16,051 bases of DNA from Sphingomonadaceae bacterium (GTDB lineage Bacteria > Pseudomonadota > Alphaproteobacteria > Sphingomonadales > Sphingomonadaceae), in the NCBI GenBank assembly GCA_004282995.1, contig SHLU01000028.1:1-16051 (forward strand). The letters run 5' to 3'. A program made the translations under genes and the position numbers. Below the pieces are notes generated by a model that was not told the DNA's origin, did not search any database, and saw only the letters and a program-made list of their open reading frames with translations. Positions 1-10,077 of this stretch are shown here, one piece after another; position 1 is the first letter of the stretch, and each line of letters opens with the position of its first letter.

Positions 1-1129
1 CGCCCAGCCACCCGGTGACGTCGACCGCTTCGCCAATCGCGTAAAGCCCGGGCACTTTTTTCGCCTCCATCGTCTGGCTGGATAGTTCCGCGGTGCTGAT
101 CCCGCCGGCGGTTACCTCAGCCTTCGCGAAGCCTTCGCTGCCATTGGGGCAGAATTGCCATCGCTTCAGACGTTCCTGCGCTCGGCGCAAGGCCTTGTCG
201 GCAATGCCCTGCACAGAGGCGGTCAGGCCAAGCCGTTCGGCCAGGGCCGCGGCGAGCCGCTCGGGAACATACTCACGCAGGATTGCCGACAAAGTCGCAT
301 TGGGGGTGGCTTGCTTGCGTTCGATCAGCCAGTCACCTTTCGCGGCCGGACAAAAGTCGATCCAGATCGCTTCGCCTGGCTTCCAATAGCTCGAAATCTG
401 CAGGATTGCCGGACCCGAAAGCCCGCGATGGGTCAGTAGCGCAGCTTCCGTGAAGCGCGCCTTGTCCGCACCCGCGACAACATCCGTCGCGACACCCGAT
501 AGCTCGCGGAACAATACGTCCTCGCCGCCCAATGTCAGCGGTACCAGGGCGGGCCGAGGCTCGACGATCTTGAGGCCGAATTGCCGTGCCAGCCGGTAGG
601 CGTAATCGGTGGCCCCCATCTTGGGTATCGAGGGGCCGCCAGTGGCAATCACCAGACGGTCGGCCGTGTGGGCCGCGCCCGATGCCATAACGGCAAAGCG
701 GCCGTCATCATGCACAACCTCGGTGACGTCCTGCCCGGTGAGGATCGCGACCTCGCCGCCGGCCGCACTGGACTTGCCGCATTCTTCGAGCAGCATCTGC
801 ACGATTTGCTGGGCTGAGCCGTCGCAGAACAGCTGGCCGAGCGTCTTCTCGTGCCAATCGATGCCATGGCGATCGACCAGGGCAACGAAATCATGTGCCG
901 TATAACGTCGCAAGGCGGACTTGGCGAAATGCGGATTGGCCGAGAGGTAATTATCCGGCCCGGCCCCGATATTTGTGAAATTGCAACGTCCACCACCCGA
1001 GATCAGGATCTTCTTGCCGACCTTCTCCGCGCGCTCCAGCACCAACACGCGTCGCCCTCGCTGCCCGGCGATAGCGGCGCAGAACAGGCCGGCTGCTCCG
1101 CCGCCCAGAATGATCGCATCATATGCCAT
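1..1129 (-). CDS. HI0933/BaiN-like FAD-dependent oxidoreductase (3' end cut by window edge)
   Basis: About 376 residues are visible. The frame is open from an ATG at 1129 to the left edge, so the C-terminus is missing. The N-terminus has a Rossmann FAD-binding motif GGGAAG (residues 9-14), then the family motif SGGGRCNFTN (about 44-53). The visible end carries the second FAD signature, GLYAIGEAVDVTGWLG (about 361-376), which in this family is normally followed by only 20-30 residues. These motifs fit the HI0933/BaiN family of predicted flavoproteins, often named aminoacetone oxidase family FAD-binding enzymes. Physiological substrate is unknown for most members. The protein is probably cytosolic, as no signal peptide or membrane segment is seen. 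The start lies 12 bases after the stop of the AI-2E family gene, so it is probably the last visible gene of the gyrB-led transcript. Family assignment is firm; the reaction is not. Confidence 0.9.
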   Translation of the reverse strand, partial: MAYDAIILGGGAAGLFCAAIAGQRGRRVLVLERAEKVGKKILISGGGRCNFTNIGAGPDNYLSANPHFAKSALRRYTAHDFVALVDRHGIDWHEKTLGQLFCDGSAQQIVQMLLEECGKSSAAGGEVAILTGQDVTEVVHDDGRFAVMASGAAHTADRLVIATGGPSIPKMGATDYAYRLARQFGLKIVEPRPALVPLTLGGEDVLFRELSGVATDVVAGADKARFTEAALLTHRGLSGPAILQISSYWKPGEAIWIDFCPAAKGDWLIERKQATPNATLSAILREYVPERLAAALAERLGLTASVQGIADKALRRAQERLKRWQFCPNGSEGFAKAEVTAGGISTAELSSQTMEAKKVPGLYAIGEAVDVTGWLG

Positions 1130-1141
1130 GCGCCATCCCGG

Positions 1142-2263
1142 TCAGCTTGCGTCGCCGGGGGGTGTATCGGCCGGTGTCACAGCACGCTGCTCGGCCAGGA
1201 TAGACCAGCCTGCGATGAACAAGCCCGCAATCAGCGGTCCGAGCACAATGCCCGATAGGCCGACAACCGCGATGCCGCCCAACGTCGTCACCAGAACTAT
1301 CCAGTCTGGAATCCCGGTGTCGCGACCGACCAGGATCGGGCGAAGCGCATTGTCGGCCACGCCGATCACCGCCACGCCCGAAATGATGACTACCACGCCT
1401 TGCCAGATCGCTCCGGTTGCCAGCAGCCAGACCGCTGCCGGGGCCCAAACGATGGCCGGACCGACAGCCGGGAGTAATGAGAAAACACCCATCAGCACCC
1501 CGAACAGCGCCACCGATGGCATGCCCACGATCCAGAAGGTGATCGCGCCCAGCGCTCCCTGCACCAGCGCCACCACGCCCGATCCTTTGACCGTCGCGCG
1601 CACCACGGCGAGAAACTGCGTGGCCAGCTTGTCAGCGATGCGCCGCTCGATCGGGAGCGCGCGGACAATGGCTGCGCCGGTCCTGCGCCCGTCGCGCAAC
1701 AGGAAAAAAGTGACGTAGAGTCCGACACCGAAGGCGAGGAACCATGTCAGCGCGCTGCCACCAATGGCAACCGCGTGCTGGGCGATCAGGCCGGCGCTCT
1801 GTGTCGCCAATTCCTGCAATCGCGCCTGCACCAGCGAATAGTCACCCAGCCCCTCGCTTCGGAGCGAATTGCGAAGGCCCTCTGGCAGAGCATTGAAGAC
1901 CTGTGCGAACCAGGTCGCGACATCAATGTCGCCATCGCGGAAGGCGACGAAGACGCGCGCTGCCTGGCGGATCACGATCGATCCGATCCACAATGCCGGT
2001 ATCAGTATCACGACGGTGATGATCAGCAGGGCCGCGAGCGCGCTGCTGCTGGGGCTGCGCGGATTGCGGTCATGAATCCAGCGATACAGCGGCTGAAACA
2101 TGATCGCCGCCAGCGCCGCCCACAAGACCGGGACGATAAATGGCGAGGCGATCCAGGCCAGCGCAGCCGAAACCAGCGCCAGGAACAGCAGGAAACCAAG
2201 TCTCTCGACATCGCTCCCGATCGGAGTAGCAGGCGGGGGCGAGCCCGGAGGCGGTGCAGTCAT
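1142..2263 (-). CDS. AI-2E family transporter (PerM/YdiK-like membrane protein)
   Basis: Polytopic inner-membrane protein of 373 residues, a normal length for the AI-2E transporter family (PF01594). Hydrophobic segments lie at about 21-57, 73-98, 168-188, 226-275, 287-303 and 322-355. Family hallmarks are FFLLRDG (186-192) and the late motif DNALRPILVG (304-313), followed by GPLIAGL. Family members have been linked to autoinducer-2 export, Na+/H+ antiport or unknown transport; nothing here picks among these. The frame stays open further upstream, but I chose the ATG at 2263 because it overlaps the stop of the preceding peptidase gene by four bases (ATGA) and is followed at once by a hydrophilic proline-rich N-terminus and the first membrane helix. 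The overlap implies translational coupling. The next gene starts 12 bases after its stop. Confidence 0.9.
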   Translation of the reverse strand: MTAPPPGSPPPATPIGSDVERLGFLLFLALVSAALAWIASPFIVPVLWAALAAIMFQPLYRWIHDRNPRSPSSSALAALLIITVVILIPALWIGSIVIRQAARVFVAFRDGDIDVATWFAQVFNALPEGLRNSLRSEGLGDYSLVQARLQELATQSAGLIAQHAVAIGGSALTWFLAFGVGLYVTFFLLRDGRRTGAAIVRALPIERRIADKLATQFLAVVRATVKGSGVVALVQGALGAITFWIVGMPSVALFGVLMGVFSLLPAVGPAIVWAPAAVWLLATGAIWQGVVVIISGVAVIGVADNALRPILVGRDTGIPDWIVLVTTLGGIAVVGLSGIVLGPLIAGLFIAGWSILAEQRAVTPADTPPGDAS

Positions 2264-3021
2264 CGTCGCGGGATCCGTGTTTGCCAGTCGGTTGGAATGC
2301 GCCCTTCGGACAATGCGTAGCGCAGGCTCGCGCCTATCATCAGCGCTGCAAGGCCGATGATCAAGCCCGCCCATAGCCAATGCGGCAACAGCAGATAGGC
2401 TTCGATAGCGCCGGTATCGGACAATTGTTCGCGGCCGGCGATCACCGCGCTTTCCACCATCAGGTAATCCCACTGCTGAAACATGCTGAGTGCCGCCTGC
2501 AAGCCAAGAAACTGCAAGGTGAATCTCTCGAGCGTCGGCGAACCGCGGGTAGCGATCAGGACGAGCAGTAGTGCGATGCCGGGCAGGACGATCCAGCCCA
2601 GCAATGAACGGACCCAGATCACGGTCGACACCCCGATGACCGCGGCGAGCGTATAGAGCGCAGGCCTCCAGAGTTTTTCGTGCGGGGAGGCCAGGATCAG
2701 GGCCGAGCCCACCATCGCCGGCCCCATCGGGCCCGAGGCAGCGACAACGGCATGGGAAAACCGCCCCGCGCTTTCGGGGAAGCTATACTGCGCAAAACCC
2801 GATCCGTCCGGCAGCAGCACGAGGCGTTCGAAATCGAAGCCCATCGTTACTGCAGTCAGCCCGTGCCCCATCTCGTGGAACCAGGTAGACAGGATCATGA
2901 AGGGATAAAGCACGAAATTGCCGAAAGGCACGAATGGCAGCACCAGCAAGGCACCAGCCGCCAAGGCGAGGTAGCGGATATGTTCCTCTCGCGAATGGAT
3001 GGCCAGAGTGCTCGACGACAT
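2260..3021 (-). CDS. M50 family (M50B-like) membrane zinc metallopeptidase
   Basis: 253-residue membrane protein with the zinc-protease motif HEMGH at residues 49-53, inside the hydrophobic segment 35-60, as expected of intramembrane M50 enzymes. After it come a PDGSGFAQY stretch (71-79) and a glycine/proline-rich SGPMGPAMVG segment (96-105), both typical of the Peptidase_M50B group (PF13398). SD at 201-202 may supply the third zinc ligand, by family analogy. Further hydrophobic stretches lie at about 20-35, 94-110, 119-135, 140-157 and 215-232. The substrate is unknown; M50B proteins are often of unassigned function, so a role in regulated intramembrane proteolysis is only a possibility. An AGGAA lies 11 bases before the ATG, and that Shine-Dalgarno sits in a short palindrome (3023-3035). 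It starts 24 bases after the small membrane protein gene and overlaps the next gene by four bases. Confidence 0.85.
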   Translation of the reverse strand: MSSSTLAIHSREEHIRYLALAAGALLVLPFVPFGNFVLYPFMILSTWFHEMGHGLTAVTMGFDFERLVLLPDGSGFAQYSFPESAGRFSHAVVAASGPMGPAMVGSALILASPHEKLWRPALYTLAAVIGVSTVIWVRSLLGWIVLPGIALLLVLIATRGSPTLERFTLQFLGLQAALSMFQQWDYLMVESAVIAGREQLSDTGAIEAYLLLPHWLWAGLIIGLAALMIGASLRYALSEGRIPTDWQTRIPRR

Positions 3022-3045
3022 CAGGAAAGTTTCCTCTATGTTCGG

Positions 3046-3435
3046 TTATAAGGTGATATAGGCAAGTAACACAGCGAACGCCAGCGTGGGCAGCGCGATC
3101 AGCCGATATCCGCCACGCGGGATGCGTTCGGCCCACCACATTGCATAGGCATTGTGCCAACGGAGCGGCAGCAGCAGGATCACCAGAGAACTGGCGAGCA
3201 GGAACCATCCGCCCACCTCCATGACCAGCGGCGCTTTGGAAAGCGGCGCACGTTCGATCAGCGCGACACCGACCACGGCCCGGGGGATATGTTCACCCAG
3301 CTGCATAGGCCAACTCCTGCCCATCGCCGCCAACCCTTGCTGTGCGCGCTCAGGCTGCAGCAGGCAGACCAGACTAACAAAAAAGAGCCATACTGCCGCC
3401 AGCAGGATCACCAGCAAGGCGGCAGCTGAGATCAC
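3046..3435 (-). CDS. Small multi-spanning membrane protein, unknown function
   Basis: 129-residue hydrophobic protein not recognised as a named family. Clear membrane segments lie at about 3-26, 71-91 and 110-128; a weaker one is at 51-63 (RAVVGVALI). Loops contain a Trp/Arg-rich patch (LRWHNAYAMWWAERIPR, 91-107). The start is a GTG at 3435, only 6 bases after the gyrB stop, with no good Shine-Dalgarno, so translation probably depends on ribosomes finishing gyrB. The GTG is preferred because the first membrane helix begins right after it, while the next ATG would remove that helix. Its position between gyrB and an M50-type membrane peptidase, with tight spacing, suggests co-expression and possibly a joint membrane role with the two membrane proteins downstream. 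That functional link is inference from order only. Confidence 0.75.
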   Translation of the reverse strand: MISAAALLVILLAAVWLFFVSLVCLLQPERAQQGLAAMGRSWPMQLGEHIPRAVVGVALIERAPLSKAPLVMEVGGWFLLASSLVILLLPLRWHNAYAMWWAERIPRGGYRLIALPTLAFAVLLAYITL

Positions 3436-3441
3436 CGCCGA

Positions 3442-6003
<2,562 letters not shown>

Positions 6004-6032
6004 GATATAGGCGCGACGAGGGCATTTCCCAA
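6004..6032 (-). promoter_or_regulatory. Candidate gyrB promoter, probably giving a leaderless mRNA
   Basis: On the minus strand, TTGGGA (6032-6027), a 17-base spacer and TATATC (6009-6004) form a sigma-70-like pair directly abutting the gyrB start. Standard spacing puts +1 at about 5997, the A of the second in-frame ATG of gyrB. No Shine-Dalgarno precedes either ATG, which fits a leaderless transcript. Each hexamer matches consensus at only four or so positions, so this is a prediction. Confidence 0.45.
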
Positions 6033-6176
6033 GGTTTGAGTCCCCGGCGAGACGCTTTGTCCACTGCTTGGCCCAGCCGTCGCTACGGAGGGTGTTGTCA
6101 GGCTTGGCTGCTGGCCAAAGTCATCCTGCGATTCTAGTCTCGCAGCGACGCCCTCGTTTACCGGAGTTACCCAGCC

Positions 6177-7715
6177 ATGCTCGAAATCCTGCAACAGCCA
6201 TTCGGCTCGTTTCCCGCGGTCATTTCCGGCTGGGCGAGGCAGCAATCGCAAGCGATAGCGATGCGCGACGACGCGGGCGAACTGAACTGGGCCGAGTTGG
6301 ACGACAGGGTCGAGCGGTTGGCAGCCCGGCTTCTCGAAACCGGGCTCGAGCGCGGCCAATCGGTCGCCATCCTGGGCACCTCGAGCATTGCCTACGCGCT
6401 CGTATTTCTCGCCGCCGTCCGTGCCGGGGGTGTGGCCGCTCCACTTTCCACAAGCGCCAGCCGATCGCAGCTGGAGGGCATGGCGCGCGACTCCGGGGCT
6501 CGCCACCTGTTCATCGATGCCGCCAAGAGTGCCGAACTGGGCGAGGATTTCCTTCCCGGTCTCGACCATGTGGGATTGGAGGGAATCGACCGCTGGATGG
6601 CGCCCGCGGGCACCAAGGCCACGGCATTTGATCCCGCACCGCAGGATGAATTCAATATCATCTATTCCAGCGGGACCACCGGTATCCCCAAGGGCATCGT
6701 CCATTCGCATCAGATGCGCTGGCGGCAATTCGCCTCGACTGCATTGTCCTATCGTGAAGCCGGACTCGACGTCCGTGCGCTCGCGTCGACGCCGCTCTAT
6801 TCGAACACCACCATGGTCGCCTTTCTCGCGCCGCTGCTGGCCGGCGGGATGGTGCGGATCATGGGCAAGTTCGATGCCACTAAATGGCTTGAGCTGGCCG
6901 AGGCTGATCGCACCAATGTAACCATGCTGGTGCCGGTGCAGTATCAGCGCCTCATGGCCGAGCCGAACTTCGACACTTTCAACGTTTCCTCACTGAAGCT
7001 GAAATACTGCACCTCGGCACCGTTCTCTCCCGAACTCAAACGCGAGGTGCTCGACCGGATGCCCGGTGGCTTGATCGAGATCTATTCGATGACCGAGGGC
7101 GGGGTAGTCTGCCTGCTGGCGGCGCATGAATTTCCCGACAAGCTGCATACGGTGGGACGACCTGCCCCTGGCAGCGAGCTCAAGGTGCTCGATGACAATG
7201 ACCGACCTGTCACGGCTGGAACTCCGGGCAATCTGGTGGGGCGCTCGCAGACGATGATGGCCGGTTACAGGAACCGTCCCGAGCAGACCCGTGAAGCCTA
7301 CTGGACCGATCCCAGGACAGGCGAAGTCTGGCAGAGAATGGGGGACATCGGCCGGGTCGATGCAGACGGCTTTGTCGAACTGGTGGGCCGGGCCAAGGAC
7401 ATGATCATCTCTGGTGGCTTCAACATCTACCCCAGCGATCTTGAAGCGGCGCTCGAGGCCGAGCCACGGGTCGCGGAGGCTGCCGTCATCGGGGTTCCCA
7501 GCGAAAAATGGGGAGAAACTCCGCTCGGTTTCGTCCGGCTGGAAGATGGCGTGGCAGAAACGGAGGTCCCCGATATCCTGAGCGCGGTCAATTCGCAGCT
7601 CGGCAAGACGCAGCGGCTTTCGGCACTTCATCTGGTCAACGAGATGCCGCGCAGCCATATTGGCAAGTTGCTCAAGACCGAACTGCGCGAGCGGGCCGCA
7701 CATCTGGCAAAGTAA
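6177..7715 (+). CDS. Class I adenylate-forming enzyme (acyl-CoA ligase-like)
   Basis: 512-residue member of the ANL superfamily, which activates a carboxylic acid with ATP and usually transfers it to coenzyme A. Motifs in order: the ATP-phosphate loop YSSGTTGIPKG (163-173); the acyl-adenylate motif YSMTEGG (303-309); GD (389-390) that binds the ribose; the hinge and A8 region RAKDMIISGGFNIYP (405-419); and PRSHIGK (491-497), whose lysine 497 is the expected catalytic residue for adenylation. All core motifs are intact and the length is typical of acyl-CoA ligases. The substrate cannot be read from sequence; a medium/long-chain fatty or aromatic acid are both possible. Probably cytosolic. A GGAG at 6163-6166 precedes the ATG by 10 bases. 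The gene is divergent from gyrB with 173 bases between them, and no related fatty acid gene sits beside it. Confidence 0.93.
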   Translation: MLEILQQPFGSFPAVISGWARQQSQAIAMRDDAGELNWAELDDRVERLAARLLETGLERGQSVAILGTSSIAYALVFLAAVRAGGVAAPLSTSASRSQLEGMARDSGARHLFIDAAKSAELGEDFLPGLDHVGLEGIDRWMAPAGTKATAFDPAPQDEFNIIYSSGTTGIPKGIVHSHQMRWRQFASTALSYREAGLDVRALASTPLYSNTTMVAFLAPLLAGGMVRIMGKFDATKWLELAEADRTNVTMLVPVQYQRLMAEPNFDTFNVSSLKLKYCTSAPFSPELKREVLDRMPGGLIEIYSMTEGGVVCLLAAHEFPDKLHTVGRPAPGSELKVLDDNDRPVTAGTPGNLVGRSQTMMAGYRNRPEQTREAYWTDPRTGEVWQRMGDIGRVDADGFVELVGRAKDMIISGGFNIYPSDLEAALEAEPRVAEAAVIGVPSEKWGETPLGFVRLEDGVAETEVPDILSAVNSQLGKTQRLSALHLVNEMPRSHIGKLLKTELRERAAHLAK

Positions 7716-7718
7716 CGG

Positions 7719-7785
7719 CCCTGCGACGAAGTGGCAGGGGCGAGGAACCCGCGAGGGGGGTAACAGCTGAGCCCCTCGCCCCTGC
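7719..7785 (+). terminator. Overlapping hairpins after the acyl-CoA ligase gene (possible terminator)
   Basis: GCAGGGGCGAGG (7734-7745) pairs perfectly over 12 bases with CCTCGCCCCTGC (7774-7785). The same left arm can instead pair by 6 bases with CCCTGC (7719-7724), and GCGAGGGG (7751-7758) can pair with CCCCTCGC (7772-7779). These structures exclude one another. The first begins 4 bases after the ligase stop, which suggests a transcription end, but no U-tract follows, so a factor-dependent terminator or RNA structure is equally possible. Confidence 0.4.
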
Positions 7786-7894
7786 TGCGCCCGGATCGGA
7801 TAATCGATCAGTCGCCACCGGGGTTCGGTGCAAGTTCTCGTGCGGTTACAGGCGATCCGAGAGGGTCTGACGCGAGACTCGCAAGGAAAGTGCC

Positions 7895-7948
7895 GCGAGA
7901 TGCGAGCCGCCGAGGGGGGATTGGAGAGGAGTGGCGGCCGCATCTCGC
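7895..7948. ncRNA. Strong hairpin with purine-rich loop, candidate structured RNA or terminator
   Basis: A 17-base arm (7895-7911) pairs with 7933-7948 apart from one bulged base, leaving a 21-base loop (7912-7932). On the plus strand the loop is G/A-rich (GGGGGG, then GGAGAGGAG, like several Shine-Dalgarno sequences). On the minus strand it is C/U-rich, with CUCCUCUCC, as in the anti-Shine-Dalgarno loops of some alphaproteobacterial small RNAs. Plus-strand downstream bases AGCTTTATC give only a weak U-tract. Strand and function are undecided. Confidence 0.3.
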
Positions 7949-8392
7949 AGCTTTATCGATCGTGGCCTCGCGCAGGATCTGCGGCAAAGGTTTCAATCGG
8001 AAGGCGGTCGCTTGGCGATCCAGCCTCTTTATCAAACAGGAGCGAAGCGGGCCAAAGCGCGCTGACGGCCTGTGATAAGTGCCGGGGACGAACACATCGT
8101 TCGGGGGGGAGAGAGGAGGGGTCCGCCGCCCGGCTTGTGTAGGTAAATAGGCTAAGAGGCCGCGACGCAAAAGTGACAAAAGCCGGATGGGTGTTGCACA
8201 AAGCGCAACAGTTTAGCTGATTTCATGGACTTTTCTTGCTTTCTTTCGCACAGATGAACAGGATTTAGGTTACTTGCCGTTAGAAGATAAGTGGAAGACC
8301 CGTCCAAGAGCATAGCGCTCGGTGAAGTAAGCACGGCTCTGCCGACAGCAGCAACTGGACAGTCCAATACGCGCAGCCTACCGCACCGCGCC

Positions 8393-9997
8393 ATGGACGA
8401 AACACACCTCCCCGATTCCATTCTGGTTGTCGATTTTGGCAGCCAGGTGACCCAGCTCATCGCTCGCCGTGTGCGCGAAGCCGGCGTCTATTGCGAAATC
8501 GCCCCGTTCACCCTCGCCGAGGATGCCTTTGGCCGGTTGCAGCCCAAGGGCATCATCCTGTCGGGCAGCCCGGCCAGCGTCTGCGATGAGGGCAGCCCAC
8601 GCGCTCCGCAGGTCCTGTTCGACAGCGGTCTGCCAATCCTCGGCATCTGCTACGGCCAACAAGTCATGACCCAGCAGCTTGGCGGCGAAGTGCGCCCCGG
8701 ACATGAAGGCGGCCACGGCGTCGACGGACTGGGCGAAGGCTTTCGCGGCGGCGAATTCGGCCGCGCTTTTCTGACCGTGACCGAGAATTGCAGCCTGTTC
8801 GACGGGCTGTGGGCCATCAATGAACGACACCAGGTATGGATGAGTCATGGCGATCGGGTAACCAGATTCGCCCCTGGATTCGAAATCGTAGCCACCAGCG
8901 ACGGTGCACCCTTTGCCGTAATCGCCGATGAGGCCCGCAAATATTACGGCACCCAGTTCCATCCCGAGGTCTTTCATACTCCGGACGGCGCGCGGCTGCT
9001 GGCCAATTTCGTGCGCCATGTCTGCGGGCTGGCAGGCGACTGGACCATGGCCGCCTATCGCGACACAAAGATCGCCGAAATTCGCGAACAGGTAGGCGAC
9101 GGCAAGGTTATCTGCGGCCTATCGGGCGGGGTCGACAGTTCTGTGGCAGCGATCCTCATCCATGAAGCAATCGGCGAACAGCTGACCTGCGTTTTCGTCG
9201 ACCACGGTCTGCTACGCCAGAACGAGCGCGAACAGGTCGAAACGATGTTCCGCGACCATTACAATATCCCGCTTGTCACCGTTGATGCCGAAGACATGTT
9301 CATGGACGGCCTTGCCGGTGTCACCGACCCGGAAGCCAAGCGCAAGTTCATCGGCAAGACCTTCATCGACGTATTCGAAGCCGAGGCCAAGGCCATCGGC
9401 GGGGCCGATTTCCTTGCCCAGGGCACCCTCTATCCCGACGTGATCGAAAGCGTCTCCTTCACCGGTGGGCCGAGCGTCACGATCAAGAGCCACCACAATG
9501 TCGGCGGCCTGCCCGAACGGATGAACATGCAGCTGGTCGAGCCGCTGCGCGAGCTGTTCAAGGATGAGGTCCGCGAGCTAGGCCGCGAACTGGGCTTGCC
9601 CGACATCTTCGTCGGCCGCCACCCGTTCCCCGGCCCCGGCCTCGCCATTCGCATCCCTGGCGAAGTCACCCGTGAACGCTGCGATATCCTGCGCAAAGCC
9701 GATGCGATCTATCTCGAGGAGATCCGCAAGGCCGGTCTTTACGATGCCATCTGGCAGGCCTTCGCTGTGCTGCTGCCGGTCCGCACCGTCGGCGTGATGG
9801 GCGATGCGCGGACTTACGATAGCGTATGCGGATTGCGAGCGGTGACCAGCACTGACGGCATGACCGCCGATGTCTATCCCTTCGACGCCGGATTCCTGAC
9901 CAATGTCGCGACCCGGATTGTCAACGAAGTCCAGGGTATCAACCGCGTGGTCTACGATTACACCAGCAAACCGCCGGGCACGATCGAGTGGGAATGA
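8393..9997 (+). CDS. guaA: GMP synthase (glutamine-hydrolysing)
   Basis: Converts XMP to GMP with ATP and glutamine, the last step of de novo GMP synthesis, in the cytosol. 534 residues. The class I glutamine amidotransferase domain (about 9-210) has nucleophile Cys86 in GICYGQQ and the His190/Glu192 pair in FHPEVFH. The ATP pyrophosphatase domain has the P-loop SGGVDSS (244-250). The C-terminal XMP-binding/dimerisation domain shows HHNVGGLPERM (367-377), the GRHPFPGPGLAIRIPGE stretch (408-424) and the typical IEWE end. The amidotransferase domain has a glycine-rich insertion after LGGEV (about 101-121). The ATG at 8393 is chosen because the family N-terminus begins there. The frame stays open upstream to a GTG at 8291, and neither start has a clear Shine-Dalgarno. 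The neighbours are unrelated and guaB is not adjacent. Confidence 0.97.
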   Translation: MDETHLPDSILVVDFGSQVTQLIARRVREAGVYCEIAPFTLAEDAFGRLQPKGIILSGSPASVCDEGSPRAPQVLFDSGLPILGICYGQQVMTQQLGGEVRPGHEGGHGVDGLGEGFRGGEFGRAFLTVTENCSLFDGLWAINERHQVWMSHGDRVTRFAPGFEIVATSDGAPFAVIADEARKYYGTQFHPEVFHTPDGARLLANFVRHVCGLAGDWTMAAYRDTKIAEIREQVGDGKVICGLSGGVDSSVAAILIHEAIGEQLTCVFVDHGLLRQNEREQVETMFRDHYNIPLVTVDAEDMFMDGLAGVTDPEAKRKFIGKTFIDVFEAEAKAIGGADFLAQGTLYPDVIESVSFTGGPSVTIKSHHNVGGLPERMNMQLVEPLRELFKDEVRELGRELGLPDIFVGRHPFPGPGLAIRIPGEVTRERCDILRKADAIYLEEIRKAGLYDAIWQAFAVLLPVRTVGVMGDARTYDSVCGLRAVTSTDGMTADVYPFDAGFLTNVATRIVNEVQGINRVVYDYTSKPPGTIEWE

Positions 9998-10051
9998 CAA
10001 GTGACTGAACCGTCCTGAAAATCGAAACGGACAGCAATCTCACTTCTCGGG

Positions 10052-10077
10052 GGAACGCGTGCACCTCTCCAGCCGTT
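10052..10077 (+). promoter_or_regulatory. EcfG (general stress response sigma factor) type promoter
   Basis: GGAAC (10052-10056), 17 bases, then CGTT (10074-10077). This matches the known alphaproteobacterial EcfG/SigT-type consensus GGAAC-N16-17-CGTT. It points at the CHRD lipoprotein gene, whose ATG is 48 bases beyond the -10 element, and lies wholly in intergenic DNA after guaA. A leader with a good Shine-Dalgarno fits between. Expected control is through the PhyR-NepR-EcfG stress cascade; those genes are not in this window. Confidence 0.75.

Larger units (their letters stand above)
7716..8392. other. 677-base gene-free region rich in inverted repeats and G-runs
   Basis: No open frame here has convincing protein character. 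The first 400 bases hold several strong hairpins (7719-7785, 7816-7830, 7895-7948) and three G6-7 runs (7755-7760, 7914-7919, 8103-8109). The last two runs are each closely followed by GAGAGGAG (7924-7931 and 8111-8118). From about 8160 to 8290 the sequence becomes AT-richer and presumably carries the guaA promoter, though I could not pick a convincing -35/-10 pair. I looked for tmRNA, RNase P RNA, SRP RNA and common riboswitch signatures and found none. The region may contain a non-coding RNA, a long guaA leader, or just terminators. Confidence 0.5.

Noticed and set aside
6990..7943. A 317-codon minus-strand frame
   Set aside because: It is antisense to the C-terminal half of the adenylate-forming enzyme, with no recognisable domain or ribosome site.
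7808..8179. A 123-codon minus-strand frame in the gap before guaA
   Set aside because: Arginine/proline/serine-rich composition typical of noncoding GC-rich DNA, no family likeness, and it overlaps the hairpins.
7716..8200. tmRNA, RNase P RNA or SRP RNA in the gap before guaA
   Set aside because: I found no GAGGAAAGTCCGGGC-like P4 element, no tag-peptide reading frame such as ANDN, and no GGTCCGGAAGGAAGCAGCC-like SRP loop.
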